64,000 nt of DNA from positions 207,977 to 271,976 of the forward strand of contig NZ_FTPD01000005.1 of the NCBI RefSeq assembly GCF_900156895.1, read 5' to 3'. Under the pieces are notes generated by a model. The model saw nothing but the letters and a program-made list of their open reading frames with translations. It was not told where the DNA came from and did no database searches. Each line of letters opens with the position of its first letter. Positions within the stretch are counted from its first letter, which is position 1. This DNA comes from Mesorhizobium prunaredense (GTDB lineage Bacteria > Pseudomonadota > Alphaproteobacteria > Rhizobiales > Rhizobiaceae). Shown here piece by piece: positions 41,046 through 49,810 of the stretch. The position numbers and the translations under genes were made by a program.

Positions 41046-42632
41046 ATGGCAAGCCAGACCAGCAAATCCGGCCAGACCAGCAAAGCCGGCCAAACCAGCA
41101 AATCAGGTTTGCTCTTTTCAGGGTCCGACTGGGATTTCAAGACACTGTCGCGCGCCTATGAAGCGATCGAGGCGATCGCCATCGAAGAGCTTCACCTCGA
41201 CATCTATCCGGTGCAGATGGAGATCATCTCGTCGCAGCAGATGCTCGACGCCTATTCCTCGGTCGGCATGCCGCTGATGTATCGCCACTGGTCCTTCGGC
41301 AAGCATTTTCTCTACCAGGAATTGCTCTATCGCAAAGGCGGGCGGGGGCTCGCCTATGAGCTGGTGATCAATTCCAATCCTTGCATCGTCTACCTTATGG
41401 AGGAAAACACCATGGCCCTGCAGGCCCTGGTGACAGCTCATGCAGCGCTTGGCCATAATCATTTTTTCAAGAACAACCATCTGTTCCGGCAATGGACGGA
41501 CGCCAGCGCGATCCTGAGCTATCTGGACTTTGCCAAGGGTTACATTGCCCGTTGCGAGGAGCGGCACGGCGTCGCTGCGGTGGAGGCGATCATCGATGCG
41601 GCCCACGCGCTGATGGAACAGGGGGTGTTCAGATATCGCCGGCCGCCAAAACTGTCGTCGGAGCGGCAGCGTGAAGGCGTTCGTGAGCGCCTGGAGTACG
41701 AAGAGCGCTCTTACAACGATCTGTGGCGCACGCTGCCGCGTTCGAAGGACGGGACCAAGGCCAGCGGAACGGACCTCGGCATCGCGGAGCGAAAGAAAAC
41801 GCTCAAGCTGCCTGAGGAGAACCTGCTTTACTTCCTGGAAAAAAACAGCCTGGTCCTGGAGCCCTGGCAGCGTGAAATCGTCAGGATCGTCCGCATCGTC
41901 GCGCAATACTTCTATCCGCAGCGGCAAACGCAGGTGATGAACGAAGGCTGCGCCACCTTCGTGCACTACACGCTCATGAACATGCTGTTCGATCGTGGCC
42001 TGATCAGCGAAGGCGCGATGCTGGAAATCCTGCGCAACCATTCGAACGTGATCTTTCAGCCGGGCTTCGACGACCCGCGGTATTCCGGCATCAATCCTTA
42101 TGCGTTGGGCCTCGACATGATGCAGGACATCCAGCGCATATCGACCGAGCCGACCGCCGAGGATCGTGACTGGTTCCCCGATATCGCCGGCAACGGCAAT
42201 TGGCGCGAAACCCTGCTCGACGCGTGGGCGAACCATCGCGACGAATCGTTCATCCGCCAGTATCTGAGCCCCGCCCTGATGCGGAAATGGCGGTTCTTTA
42301 TCCTCGCCGACGCCGCCAGCGAGCCGCATTACGAAGTCGCGTCGATACACAATGAGCGTGGCTACGAAAAGATACGCGCCGGGCTCGCCCAGAGCTACGA
42401 CATCGGCGCGAGCCGGCCGGATATCCAGGTGGTGGATGTCGATCTGCTCGGCGACCGGCAGTTGCGACTGGAGCACAAGGTGAAGAACGGCATCACGCTG
42501 GAGGAGGCCGGTCGCGACGCCACGCTGCGCCATATCCGGACCCTGTGGGGCTATGAGGTCAGCCTGGCGGCGATCGATGCGCAAACCGGCGGGACGCTCA
42601 ACGAACGTTCGACCAGCCAAATCGGGGAATGA
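41046..42632 (+). CDS. SpoVR family protein
   Basis: 528 residues. Conserved features: EAIAIEELHLDIYPVQMEII, MPLMYRHWSFGKHFLYQELL, YELVINSNPCIVYLMEENTM, TAHAALGHNHFFKNNHLFRQ, and QVMNEGCATFVHYTLMNMLF. SpoVR homologues accompany prkA in many proteobacteria that do not sporulate; the function is unknown, though the histidines suggest a metal site. The ATG at 41046 follows GAGGGG. Odd: residues 4-21 are a six-residue repeat (QTSKSG, QTSKAG, QTSKSG) encoded by 18-bp tandem copies, placed before the conserved domain. Confidence 0.94.
   Translation: MASQTSKSGQTSKAGQTSKSGLLFSGSDWDFKTLSRAYEAIEAIAIEELHLDIYPVQMEIISSQQMLDAYSSVGMPLMYRHWSFGKHFLYQELLYRKGGRGLAYELVINSNPCIVYLMEENTMALQALVTAHAALGHNHFFKNNHLFRQWTDASAILSYLDFAKGYIARCEERHGVAAVEAIIDAAHALMEQGVFRYRRPPKLSSERQREGVRERLEYEERSYNDLWRTLPRSKDGTKASGTDLGIAERKKTLKLPEENLLYFLEKNSLVLEPWQREIVRIVRIVAQYFYPQRQTQVMNEGCATFVHYTLMNMLFDRGLISEGAMLEILRNHSNVIFQPGFDDPRYSGINPYALGLDMMQDIQRISTEPTAEDRDWFPDIAGNGNWRETLLDAWANHRDESFIRQYLSPALMRKWRFFILADAASEPHYEVASIHNERGYEKIRAGLAQSYDIGASRPDIQVVDVDLLGDRQLRLEHKVKNGITLEEAGRDATLRHIRTLWGYEVSLAAIDAQTGGTLNERSTSQIGE
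41055..41108. repeat. 18-bp in-frame tandem repeat at the start of spoVR
   Basis: Three copies of cagaccagcaaatccggc with few substitutions encode the QTSK(S/A)G array. Confidence 0.88.
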
Positions 42633-42634
42633 CC

Positions 42635-42680
42635 AAAACCGGAATGGCCGGCGACGGCGTCGTTCTACAGCCGGTTTTTT
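42635..42680 (+). terminator. Probable terminator of the prkA-yeaH-spoVR operon
   Basis: aaaaccgg (42635-42642) can pair with ccggtttt (42671-42678) and is followed by further T. The 28-base interior is GC-rich. It begins 3 bp after the spoVR stop and overlaps the end of the antisense proline-rich gene. Confidence 0.45.
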
Positions 42681-42928
42681 ACTCCTGGGTCCAATGCCCT
42701 TGCCGTAGGGCCGGGGAAGGTCGGTTCCGTGGGAATCTCGGATGGTGTGTCGGGAGGAATTTCGACGGGCTGCCTTTGCGGGCTGGGAACGGGATCAGGC
42801 GAAGGCGGAGGAACGCCTGGAGGCTCACCCGGCGGAGTTTCCGGCGGAGCAGGCGGCCGGGCAGGCTCAGGATTGGGATTATCCGGTATCGGCACGGGAT
42901 TGTTCGGATCTGGATCAGGATCAGTCAT
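42665..42928 (-). CDS. Short proline-rich protein
   Basis: 87 residues: MTDPDPDPNNPVPIPDNPNP and then PPETPPGEPPGVPPPSPDPV, an almost pure Pro/Asp/Glu/Asn sequence without hydrophobic segments, signal peptide or cysteine. Such a composition suggests an extended, acidic, disordered chain. An unrelated coding frame cannot be excluded, but the start has GGAG upstream and a look-alike gene occurs at 59175-59354 with the same style. Function unknown. It converges on spoVR. Confidence 0.5.
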   Translation of the reverse strand: MTDPDPDPNNPVPIPDNPNPEPARPPAPPETPPGEPPGVPPPSPDPVPSPQRQPVEIPPDTPSEIPTEPTFPGPTARALDPGVKNRL

Positions 42929-43099
42929 TGGATAAGGCTCCGAAGCTTGCTTCACATCTCCTGCGCGCCAATGTCTTCCAGCTCAATGGCTTCCGCTCAT
43001 GGCACAACTCCTTCGAAAAGGGTCCTGTTCTAGAAACAGCAGGGCGCGATGAATGTTCCGCCCGAAACTCACCTTGACGCGACCTTGTCTACGAGGCGG

Positions 43100-45094
43100 C
43101 TAAAGCCCGAACGGATAGGTGTCGGGAACGCCGGTTCCGACATGCTCCGGCCCAAGCGGCGTCACCGCGACGGTTTCGTCAAACCAGACGAACGCGTCAA
43201 ACTGCTGGGAAAGAGAGGCACCCGCGTAATGGCTGCGCAGTTCGGTTTCCGGCCGATAGATCACGCCGATGAAGCGCTCCAGCCGACGCTCCAGAAGCCG
43301 CTGGCGAAGCGTATCGTCGCGTTTGATGTCGAGCAGGAAACGCGAGACGCCGCTATCATGGCAAAGCCGTTCGTAGCTGTCGTTGTGGGAAGGCCGCACC
43401 CGCTTGATCTCCATCTCGCTGTCCCAGTCGGAGGCCGCGGCGACTGTCCCGGAATGCGTGCTGAGCCCGATCAAGGCTGCCTCGTCGCCGAAGCGTTGGC
43501 GGCAGAACTGGCCGATATTTACTTCGTCCCTGACAATCCCCATTTCGGTGTAGCGTGCGTCGCCGATATGGGAATTATGCGCCCACACGACCGCCTTGGC
43601 GTTCGGCCCGCGAGCTTCCAGCAGATGCTCGAGCGTCTCGAACATATGGGTGTCGCGTAAATTCCAGGACTGCGCGCCGCCATAATACATGATCCGGTAG
43701 TAGCGTTCCGCGGAAGCGATCAGCCGGGCATTCTGGGTGGCGTCCAGGAAATCGATGCCGTCCTGCTGGGCATAGTCGAGCTGCCTGGCAAGCAGTTCGC
43801 GGCATTGTTCGAACACGGCCTGCTCGCATTTCTCGTAGCCGGAGGTGAGCGCGACACGGCCGTAGGTGGATGGTTCATGTTGCCAAGGCGTCAGGCAGCC
43901 ATAGCGTTCACGCGCGATCTTTGCTGCCTGCGGATCGACCCGGTCGAGATATTGCAGAACCGCGGCGATCGATCCGCTCATATTGTAAATGTCGAGGCCA
44001 TAGAACCCGGCCAGCCGGGACGATAGCCTGATGCGCTCATTGTGATGTCGCATCCAGTCGACGAACGCCGCAACGTCGCTGTTGCGCCACATCCAGGTGG
44101 GAAACCGCTGGAACGGCGGATCGGCGTTGGCGCGTGGCGGCCGATGGCGGACGTAGCGATCGATCGCCGCTGCATCAGGCCAGTCGGCCTCGACTGCGAC
44201 GATGGTGAAGCCGTGCTTCTCGATGAGCCTGCGGGTGATCGCGGCGCGGGCCCGGTAGAACTCCGACGTGCCGTGGCTCGCTTCACCGAGCAGCACGACG
44301 CGCCGGTCGCCAAACCGGTCGAACAATTTGCCGAATGCCGGATCGTCGAAGTCCGGCAGCGGTTCGGCCGCCGCCGCGATCATCTCCGGCAGGCTGCGCG
44401 TGCGTGCGCGTCCGGACGGACGATCATTCGCGATACGGTTGCCGCTCTCGGGCCAGCCCTGCTCGCCGATGAGCGGGACAAACCGCACGCCGCCGAAATC
44501 CTCCTCGCTGTAAGTTGCAGCGCCGGTTCGAGTGACCTTGAGAAGGCGCTGATCATGCGGCTCGTCGCCGACCGGGATGACGAGCCTGCCGCCGACGTCG
44601 AGCTGTTCCTGAAGCGCAAGCGGCGCACCGGGTCCGCCGGCGGCGACCAGAATGGCGTCGAAGGGCGCCGCGTCGGGCCAGCCTTTGGTGCCATCGCCGG
44701 TGCGGACTTCGATATTGTCATAGCCAAGCTCTTGGAACCGCTGTCTCGCCGTTTCGGCCAACCCGGCGTGGCGCTCGATCGTGTAGACGCGTTCGACGAT
44801 CCGGCTCAACACGGCAGCCGCGTAGCCCGAACCGGTGCCAACCTCCAGGACATGGTCGCCCGGTCCGATTTCCGCCATCTCGATCATCAAGGCGACGATG
44901 TAGGGCTGCGATATCGTTTGACCCTCGGCGATCGGCAACGGACCGTCCTCGTAGGCGAATTCTTCAAAACCGGGAGCGACGAAAGCTTCGCGCGGAACCT
45001 CACGCATCGCGTTCAGCACCTCGCGGCCATGGATGCCACGGCGGCTGAGATGGACTTCGACCATTCTGTTGCGTGCGTGGGAAAGATCGAGCAT
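43100..45094 (-). CDS. Fusion of protein-L-isoaspartate O-methyltransferase and erythromycin-esterase domain
   Basis: 664 residues. Residues about 1-215 are a PCMT domain that methylates damaged aspartyl residues: FVAPGFEEFAYEDGPLPIAE, GQTISQPYIVALMIEMAEIG, GDHVLEVGTGSGYAAAVLSR (SAM loop), and LVIPVGDEPHDQRLLKVTRT. Residues about 225-650 are an EreA/ChaN-like erythromycin esterase domain: RVVLLGEASHGTSEFYRARA, GFTIVAVEADWPDAAAIDRY, KAVVWAHNSHIGDARYTEMG, with conserved Glu and His pairs. The two activities in one chain suggest stress repair and hydrolysis of an unknown ester rather than macrolide resistance. ATG at 45094. It is divergent from phosphoketolase across 260 bp in which I see no other gene. 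Confidence 0.9.
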   Translation of the reverse strand: MLDLSHARNRMVEVHLSRRGIHGREVLNAMREVPREAFVAPGFEEFAYEDGPLPIAEGQTISQPYIVALMIEMAEIGPGDHVLEVGTGSGYAAAVLSRIVERVYTIERHAGLAETARQRFQELGYDNIEVRTGDGTKGWPDAAPFDAILVAAGGPGAPLALQEQLDVGGRLVIPVGDEPHDQRLLKVTRTGAATYSEEDFGGVRFVPLIGEQGWPESGNRIANDRPSGRARTRSLPEMIAAAAEPLPDFDDPAFGKLFDRFGDRRVVLLGEASHGTSEFYRARAAITRRLIEKHGFTIVAVEADWPDAAAIDRYVRHRPPRANADPPFQRFPTWMWRNSDVAAFVDWMRHHNERIRLSSRLAGFYGLDIYNMSGSIAAVLQYLDRVDPQAAKIARERYGCLTPWQHEPSTYGRVALTSGYEKCEQAVFEQCRELLARQLDYAQQDGIDFLDATQNARLIASAERYYRIMYYGGAQSWNLRDTHMFETLEHLLEARGPNAKAVVWAHNSHIGDARYTEMGIVRDEVNIGQFCRQRFGDEAALIGLSTHSGTVAAASDWDSEMEIKRVRPSHNDSYERLCHDSGVSRFLLDIKRDDTLRQRLLERRLERFIGVIYRPETELRSHYAGASLSQQFDAFVWFDETVAVTPLGPEHVGTGVPDTYPFGL

Positions 45095-45354
45095 CTTTTT
45101 GCTCCTCTTGCGAGCTGACAGCCCCCCGATTGTCCCCTAATCGTGCCCGACGGCTCCTCGGCTATGCGCTCGGCCTCGGCAACTCATGTCCGGCGGCTAG
45201 TCTCCTTAACCGCTGGCGAGCTTCCAGGTTCCTGCAAAAGAGCGAGTGGCGGCGCAACGGCGGCTCCAGCCGAACTTATTTTCCGTAAAAATCCTTTCTC
45301 CAGGGCGATGTCACTCCAGATATCGACGGGCGAACGCATTCTGGAGACGTTTCG
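45095..45354. promoter_or_regulatory. Divergent intergenic region between the PCMT fusion and phosphoketolase
   Basis: 260 bp without a supportable gene. Two operons start outward from it, so promoters must lie here; no specific motif was recognised. Confidence 0.3.
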
Positions 45355-47766
45355 ATGAACGACGAGGCTCAAAAAGCTGCGACCACAACAGGCCTTTATC
45401 AGGTCGATCTCATGGACCGTTATTGGCGGGCCGCGAACTACATTTCGGTTGGCCAGATCTATCTGATGGACAATCCGCTGCTGCGCGAGCCGCTGAAGGC
45501 CGAACACGTCAAGCCGCGGCTGCTCGGCCATTGGGGCACGACGCCTGGCCTCAACTTCATCTACGTCCACCTGAACCGCGTCATCCGTCAACGCGGTCTC
45601 GACGTTCTGTTTATCTGCGGCCCGGGTCATGGCGGTCCGGCGATGGTCGCAAACACCTGGCTCGAGGGCAGCTACAGCGAAATCTATCCCGAAATCGGCC
45701 AGGGCGAAGACGGGTTGAGGAAACTTTTTCGGCAATTCTCCTTCCCCGGCGGAGTGCCGAGCCACGCTGCTCCGGAAACGCCCGGCTCGATCCATGAAGG
45801 CGGAGAACTGGGATATGCGCTGGTCCATGCCTTCGGCGCGGCCTTCGACAATCCCGATCTGGTAGTCGCCTGCGTCGTCGGCGACGGCGAAGCGGAAACC
45901 GGCCCGCTCGCGGCGGCATGGCACTCCAACAAGTTCCTCAACCCGGCATCCGACGGCGCCGTGCTGCCGATCCTGCATCTCAACGGCTACAAGATCGCCA
46001 ACCCGACGATCCTTGCCCGCATGGATGACTTGGAATTGCGAGCCCTGTTCGCCGGCTATGGCTACGAACCTTTTTTCGTCGAAGGTCACGAGCCGGTTCC
46101 CATGCATCGGTTGATGGCCACCAAGCTGGACACCGTGCTCGACAGAATCCGCTCGATCCAGACGCGCGCCCGTACGCCGTTCTGGCAAGGAGAGCGTCCG
46201 CTGTGGCCGATGATCGTGCTGCGCAGCCCGAAGGGGTGGACCGGGCCGAAGGAGGTCGATGGCAAGAAGGTCGAGGATTTCTGGCGCTCGCATCAAGTGC
46301 CGGTGTCGAACGCCCGCAGCAACGCGGGACACCGCAAGATCCTCGAAGACTGGATGCGGAGCTACGAACCGGAAAAGCTGTTCGACAACAGCGGGCGTCT
46401 GCTTCCAGAGCTGGCGGCGCTTGCGCCAACCAGGCCCAAGCGCATGGGCTCAACCCCCTATGCCAATGGCGGATTGCTGAAGCGCGACCTCGTGCTTCCC
46501 GATTGGAGAAGCCTGGCGCTCGATGTGCCGCGTCCGGGTGGCGCCAAGGCCGAGGCGACGCGGATTCTCGGAAGCTATCTCCGCGACGTCATGCGCCTGA
46601 ATGCGGATGCCAGGAATTTCCGGCTGATGGGGCCGGATGAGACATCCTCCAACCGCCTTGACGACGTCTTCGAGGTCACGAACCGGGTCTGGATGCAGCG
46701 GATCGAGCCCTATGACGTCCACCTCTCCCGTGACGGCCGCGTCATGGAAGTGCTCAGCGAGCATCTTTGCCAGGGTTGGCTGGAGGGCTACCTGCTGACC
46801 GGCCGCCATGGCCTGTTCTCATGCTACGAGGCGTTCATCCACATCGTCGATTCCATGGTCAACCAGCATGCGAAATGGCTGAAGACATCCCGCGAGCTTG
46901 CCTGGCGCAAGCCGATCGCCTCACTCAATTACCTGCTGACCTCGCATGTCTGGCGGCAGGATCACAACGGCTTCAGCCACCAGGATCCGGGCTTTGCCGA
47001 TTTCGTCGCCAACAAGAAGGCCGATACGGTCAGGCTCTATTTCCCGCCGGATGCCAACACGCTGCTGTGGATCACCGAGCATTGCCTGAAAACCTACAAC
47101 CGCATCAACGTGATCACCGCCGGCAAGCAGCCAGCGCCGCAATGGCTGTCCGTCGAAGACGCAGAAGCGCACTGCAGGGCGGGGGCGGGGGCCTGGGAAT
47201 GGGCCGGGACGGTTGCGAAGGGCGAGGACCCGGATGTGGTCATGGCCTGCGCCGGCGACGTGCCCACACTGGAGACGCTCGCTGCCACCGACATTTTGCG
47301 TTCGGCGCTTCCGGACCTGAAGGTTCGCGTCGTCAACGTGGTCGACCTGATGACGCTGCAGTCGAATTCAAAGCATCCGCATGGTCTCGCTGATGAGGAT
47401 TTCGACGCACTGTTCACGAAAACCAGGCCAGTCATCTTCGCCTATCACGGCTATCCCTACCTCATCCACCGCCTGACCTACCGACGCGCCAACCATGACA
47501 ACATGCATGTGCATGGTTTTCGCGAAGAAGGCACCACCACGACGCCGTTCGACATGGTCGTACTCAATGAACTTGACCGTTTTCACCTGGCGCTCGCCGC
47601 GATCAAACACGTACCTGGGCTCGCCGAACGTGCGAAAGGCCTTGCTGCCGAACTTCAAGCGAAGCTTGTGGAACATAGGGCCTATGTCCGCGAGTACGGC
47701 GAAGACATGCCCGAGGTTCAGGAGTGGAACTGGCCGGAGAACAGCGCGACGAAGGCTGGCGATTGA
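45355..47766 (+). CDS. xfp: Phosphoketolase (xylulose 5-phosphate/fructose 6-phosphate)
   Basis: 803 residues. The thiamine-diphosphate enzyme cleaves ketose phosphates to acetyl phosphate. Diagnostic regions are [80 protein letters not shown], the cofactor motif [20 protein letters not shown], and [15 protein letters not shown] in the C-terminal half. Full length and intact. The acetate kinase gene starts on its stop codon (TGATG), so acetyl phosphate can be converted directly to acetate and ATP. ATG at 45355. Confidence 0.97.
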   Translation: MNDEAQKAATTTGLYQVDLMDRYWRAANYISVGQIYLMDNPLLREPLKAEHVKPRLLGHWGTTPGLNFIYVHLNRVIRQRGLDVLFICGPGHGGPAMVANTWLEGSYSEIYPEIGQGEDGLRKLFRQFSFPGGVPSHAAPETPGSIHEGGELGYALVHAFGAAFDNPDLVVACVVGDGEAETGPLAAAWHSNKFLNPASDGAVLPILHLNGYKIANPTILARMDDLELRALFAGYGYEPFFVEGHEPVPMHRLMATKLDTVLDRIRSIQTRARTPFWQGERPLWPMIVLRSPKGWTGPKEVDGKKVEDFWRSHQVPVSNARSNAGHRKILEDWMRSYEPEKLFDNSGRLLPELAALAPTRPKRMGSTPYANGGLLKRDLVLPDWRSLALDVPRPGGAKAEATRILGSYLRDVMRLNADARNFRLMGPDETSSNRLDDVFEVTNRVWMQRIEPYDVHLSRDGRVMEVLSEHLCQGWLEGYLLTGRHGLFSCYEAFIHIVDSMVNQHAKWLKTSRELAWRKPIASLNYLLTSHVWRQDHNGFSHQDPGFADFVANKKADTVRLYFPPDANTLLWITEHCLKTYNRINVITAGKQPAPQWLSVEDAEAHCRAGAGAWEWAGTVAKGEDPDVVMACAGDVPTLETLAATDILRSALPDLKVRVVNVVDLMTLQSNSKHPHGLADEDFDALFTKTRPVIFAYHGYPYLIHRLTYRRANHDNMHVHGFREEGTTTTPFDMVVLNELDRFHLALAAIKHVPGLAERAKGLAAELQAKLVEHRAYVREYGEDMPEVQEWNWPENSATKAGD

Positions 47767-48938
47767 TGCGACACGCAATTCTTGCACTGAACGCCGGCTC
47801 CTCCAGCATCAAGTTCGGACTATACGACCTTGAACCCTCCGCGGAACTGCAACTTGTCTCGCGTGGCAAGCTGGATCTGGGCGATGCGCCGAGGCTCAGC
47901 GCGAAAGCGGCCGATGGAACAGTGCAGTGTGATCGGCCGCTTGCCGGAGACGCGCGCAACGCGGGCATCGACACGTTGCTCGACTGGATCGAGAGCGAAC
48001 TTGGCGGCAGGAAACTAATCGCCGCCGGCCATCGCATCGTGCATGGCGGGCGCGAGTTCGTCGAACCCGTCCGTCTGACGCCTGCCGTGATCGAGGGCTT
48101 GGACAGGCTGACGCCGCTTGCTCCGCTGCACCAGCCTCGCAGTCTCGCGCCGATCCGGACACTTGCCGCGCTGCGGCCGGATCTGCCGCAGGTCGGATGC
48201 TTCGACACAGCCTTCCATCAGACGATCGATCCGATCGTCAGCCGCTTCGCACTGCCGCGCAAATACGATGCGGAAGGGATCCGCCGCTACGGGTTTCACG
48301 GTCTTTCCTACGAATATATCGCCGGGCGGCTCAAGGAGATATCGCCCGCGCTTGCAGCGAAGCGGACGATCGTCGCCCATCTCGGCAACGGAGCGAGCCT
48401 GTGCGCCATGCGCGACGGGAGAAGCGTCGATACGACAATGGGCTTTTCCGCACTCGATGGCCTGGTCATGGGCACGCGTTGCGGCGCCATCGATCCGGGC
48501 GTGCTTTTGTACTTCGTGCTGGAACGAGGCATCGCGGGGGACGCTCTGCAGCACATGCTTTATGAAGAATCCGGGCTGCTCGGAATATCCGGCATCTCGG
48601 GCGACATGCGCGCGTTGGAAGCAAGCGACGACCCCCACGCCCGCGAAGCGGTAGACCTTTTTGCTTTCAGGGCCGCAAGGGAAGCTGCCGCGCTCGCCAA
48701 CACGTTGGGCGGCCTCGAATGCCTCGTGTTCACCGCCGGCATTGGCGAGCACTCGGCGCCGGTCCGCATGGCAATATGCGAAAGGCTTCGTTGGCTTGGC
48801 GTGGCGATCGACGAGCCATCCAACGCCGCCCATGCCGAGATCATAGGCCGACCTGACAGCAAGGTCGAAATACGCGTCGTCGCGACCGACGAGGAAAGCA
48901 TCATTGCACGCCACACGCGCATGCAGCGGAATGCTTGA
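47766..48938 (+). CDS. ackA: Acetate kinase
   Basis: 390 residues of the ASKHA fold. Motifs: LALNAGSSSIKFGLYDLEPS, AAGHRIVHGGREFVEPVRLT, YGFHGLSYEYIAGRLKEISP, TIVAHLGNGASLCAMRDGRS, MGTRCGAIDPGVLLYFVLER, GLLGISGISGDMRALEASDD and LVFTAGIGEHSAPVRMAICE. It makes ATP from acetyl phosphate delivered by the phosphoketolase. The ATG overlaps the xfp stop by one base. Together they form a phosphoketolase bypass that can draw on fructose 6-phosphate or xylulose 5-phosphate. Confidence 0.96.
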   Translation: MRHAILALNAGSSSIKFGLYDLEPSAELQLVSRGKLDLGDAPRLSAKAADGTVQCDRPLAGDARNAGIDTLLDWIESELGGRKLIAAGHRIVHGGREFVEPVRLTPAVIEGLDRLTPLAPLHQPRSLAPIRTLAALRPDLPQVGCFDTAFHQTIDPIVSRFALPRKYDAEGIRRYGFHGLSYEYIAGRLKEISPALAAKRTIVAHLGNGASLCAMRDGRSVDTTMGFSALDGLVMGTRCGAIDPGVLLYFVLERGIAGDALQHMLYEESGLLGISGISGDMRALEASDDPHAREAVDLFAFRAAREAAALANTLGGLECLVFTAGIGEHSAPVRMAICERLRWLGVAIDEPSNAAHAEIIGRPDSKVEIRVVATDEESIIARHTRMQRNA

Positions 48939-49012
48939 TAACGCATCAACGCTGCGGAACCCTGCGCGTCCGCGACCGTTCCCCTGTCTCTGATATTAGA
49001 AGGAGAGATCCA

Positions 49013-49348
49013 ATGGCCGAAACCGCTAACACCGCTGGCGCCTCAAAGGCGGCAAACGACGCCCAGGAGGCGATGAGGAAACAGATCGCCGAGCTTCGTC
49101 GCGAAATCACCAAAATAAATCGGACCCTTTCCGACCGCGCAGAAGAGGCACAGGGCTGGTACGAGAGCGCCGCCGAACGGGCCTCACGCGCAGCCCGGCA
49201 ATTGCGTAGCCAGGCACACACCGTGACTGAAACCGTCCAGCAGAATCCAGGCACAATCTCTTCGGCGATGATGCTTGGCGGCGTGCTCGGTGTTCTCTTG
49301 GGAATTGTGATTGCAAAGAGCTCCGAGCCTGAACGGCGGTGGTTCTAG
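49013..49348 (+). CDS. DUF883/ElaB-YqjD-like ribosome- or membrane-associated protein
   Basis: 111 residues. A helical charged N-terminal part (MRKQIAELRREITKINRTLS, ASRAARQLRSQAHTVTETVQ) is followed by a C-terminal membrane helix (SSAMMLGGVLGVLLGIVIAK) and a short basic end. This is the ElaB/YqjD/DUF883 layout; E. coli relatives bind stationary-phase ribosomes at the membrane. ATG 49013 has GGAGAG upstream. It lies 74 bp after ackA and fits the stress theme of the block. Confidence 0.82.
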   Translation: MAETANTAGASKAANDAQEAMRKQIAELRREITKINRTLSDRAEEAQGWYESAAERASRAARQLRSQAHTVTETVQQNPGTISSAMMLGGVLGVLLGIVIAKSSEPERRWF

Positions 49349-49448
49349 AGCATTTTGCAGCCAAACGTCTTCGTTTGGCGTCCGACAAAATGCGTAAAAC
49401 AAGGAGTTAGAGCGCGGTTTTGGGTCCACGAAAACGCAAAGCGCTCTA
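49346..49448. repeat. Composite palindromic intergenic element
   Basis: gcattttg...caaaatgc encloses ccaaacg-tctt-cgtttgg, a nested hairpin (about 49352-49392). A second inverted pair, tagagcgc/gcgctcta, brackets the next 50 bp up to 49448. The structure begins at the DUF883 stop codon. It resembles palindromic repeats scattered through rhizobial genomes and may also end transcription. Confidence 0.75.
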
Positions 49449-49810
49449 GGGACAGATCACCACCTTGCGATGCCCAGCCTAGTGGTCAAAATCTGACACT
49501 TGGTACCGGAGCCGTAGGGCCGCTCAGGGTGGAATGTTGCCATTCGTCTCGTCGACTGGAACGAGCAGGTAGCGCCATCTGCGGAAGTTCGAGGCATCCC
49601 CCGATGAACGGCAGCAGTCGGGGACCCTTCAGACATTCGACGCCGAGAGCTCGGACGACTCAAGTTGACCCCAATCCGGACACTTCCCCTAAGTGCAATT
49701 GGCAGACAATTATCTTCGGCAGTAACCTGTCGAAAGAGCCCACTGCCGGGCTGGGCCTAGGCGCCGGGATCACCGGCAGCGTCGACCCGGCTGGCCATAA
49801 GGTTGGAGGA
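49449..49810. other. Intergenic region of unclear origin
   Basis: 362 bp between the palindromic element and the DUF1254 gene. A reading frame is open through it, but its composition is not protein-like and it has no ribosome site. No recognisable gene or mobile element was seen. Confidence 0.3.

Noticed and set aside
49449..49810. Insertion-sequence remnant suggested by odd, lower-quality coding sequence
   Set aside because: No transposase motif or clear terminal inverted repeats could be found by eye.
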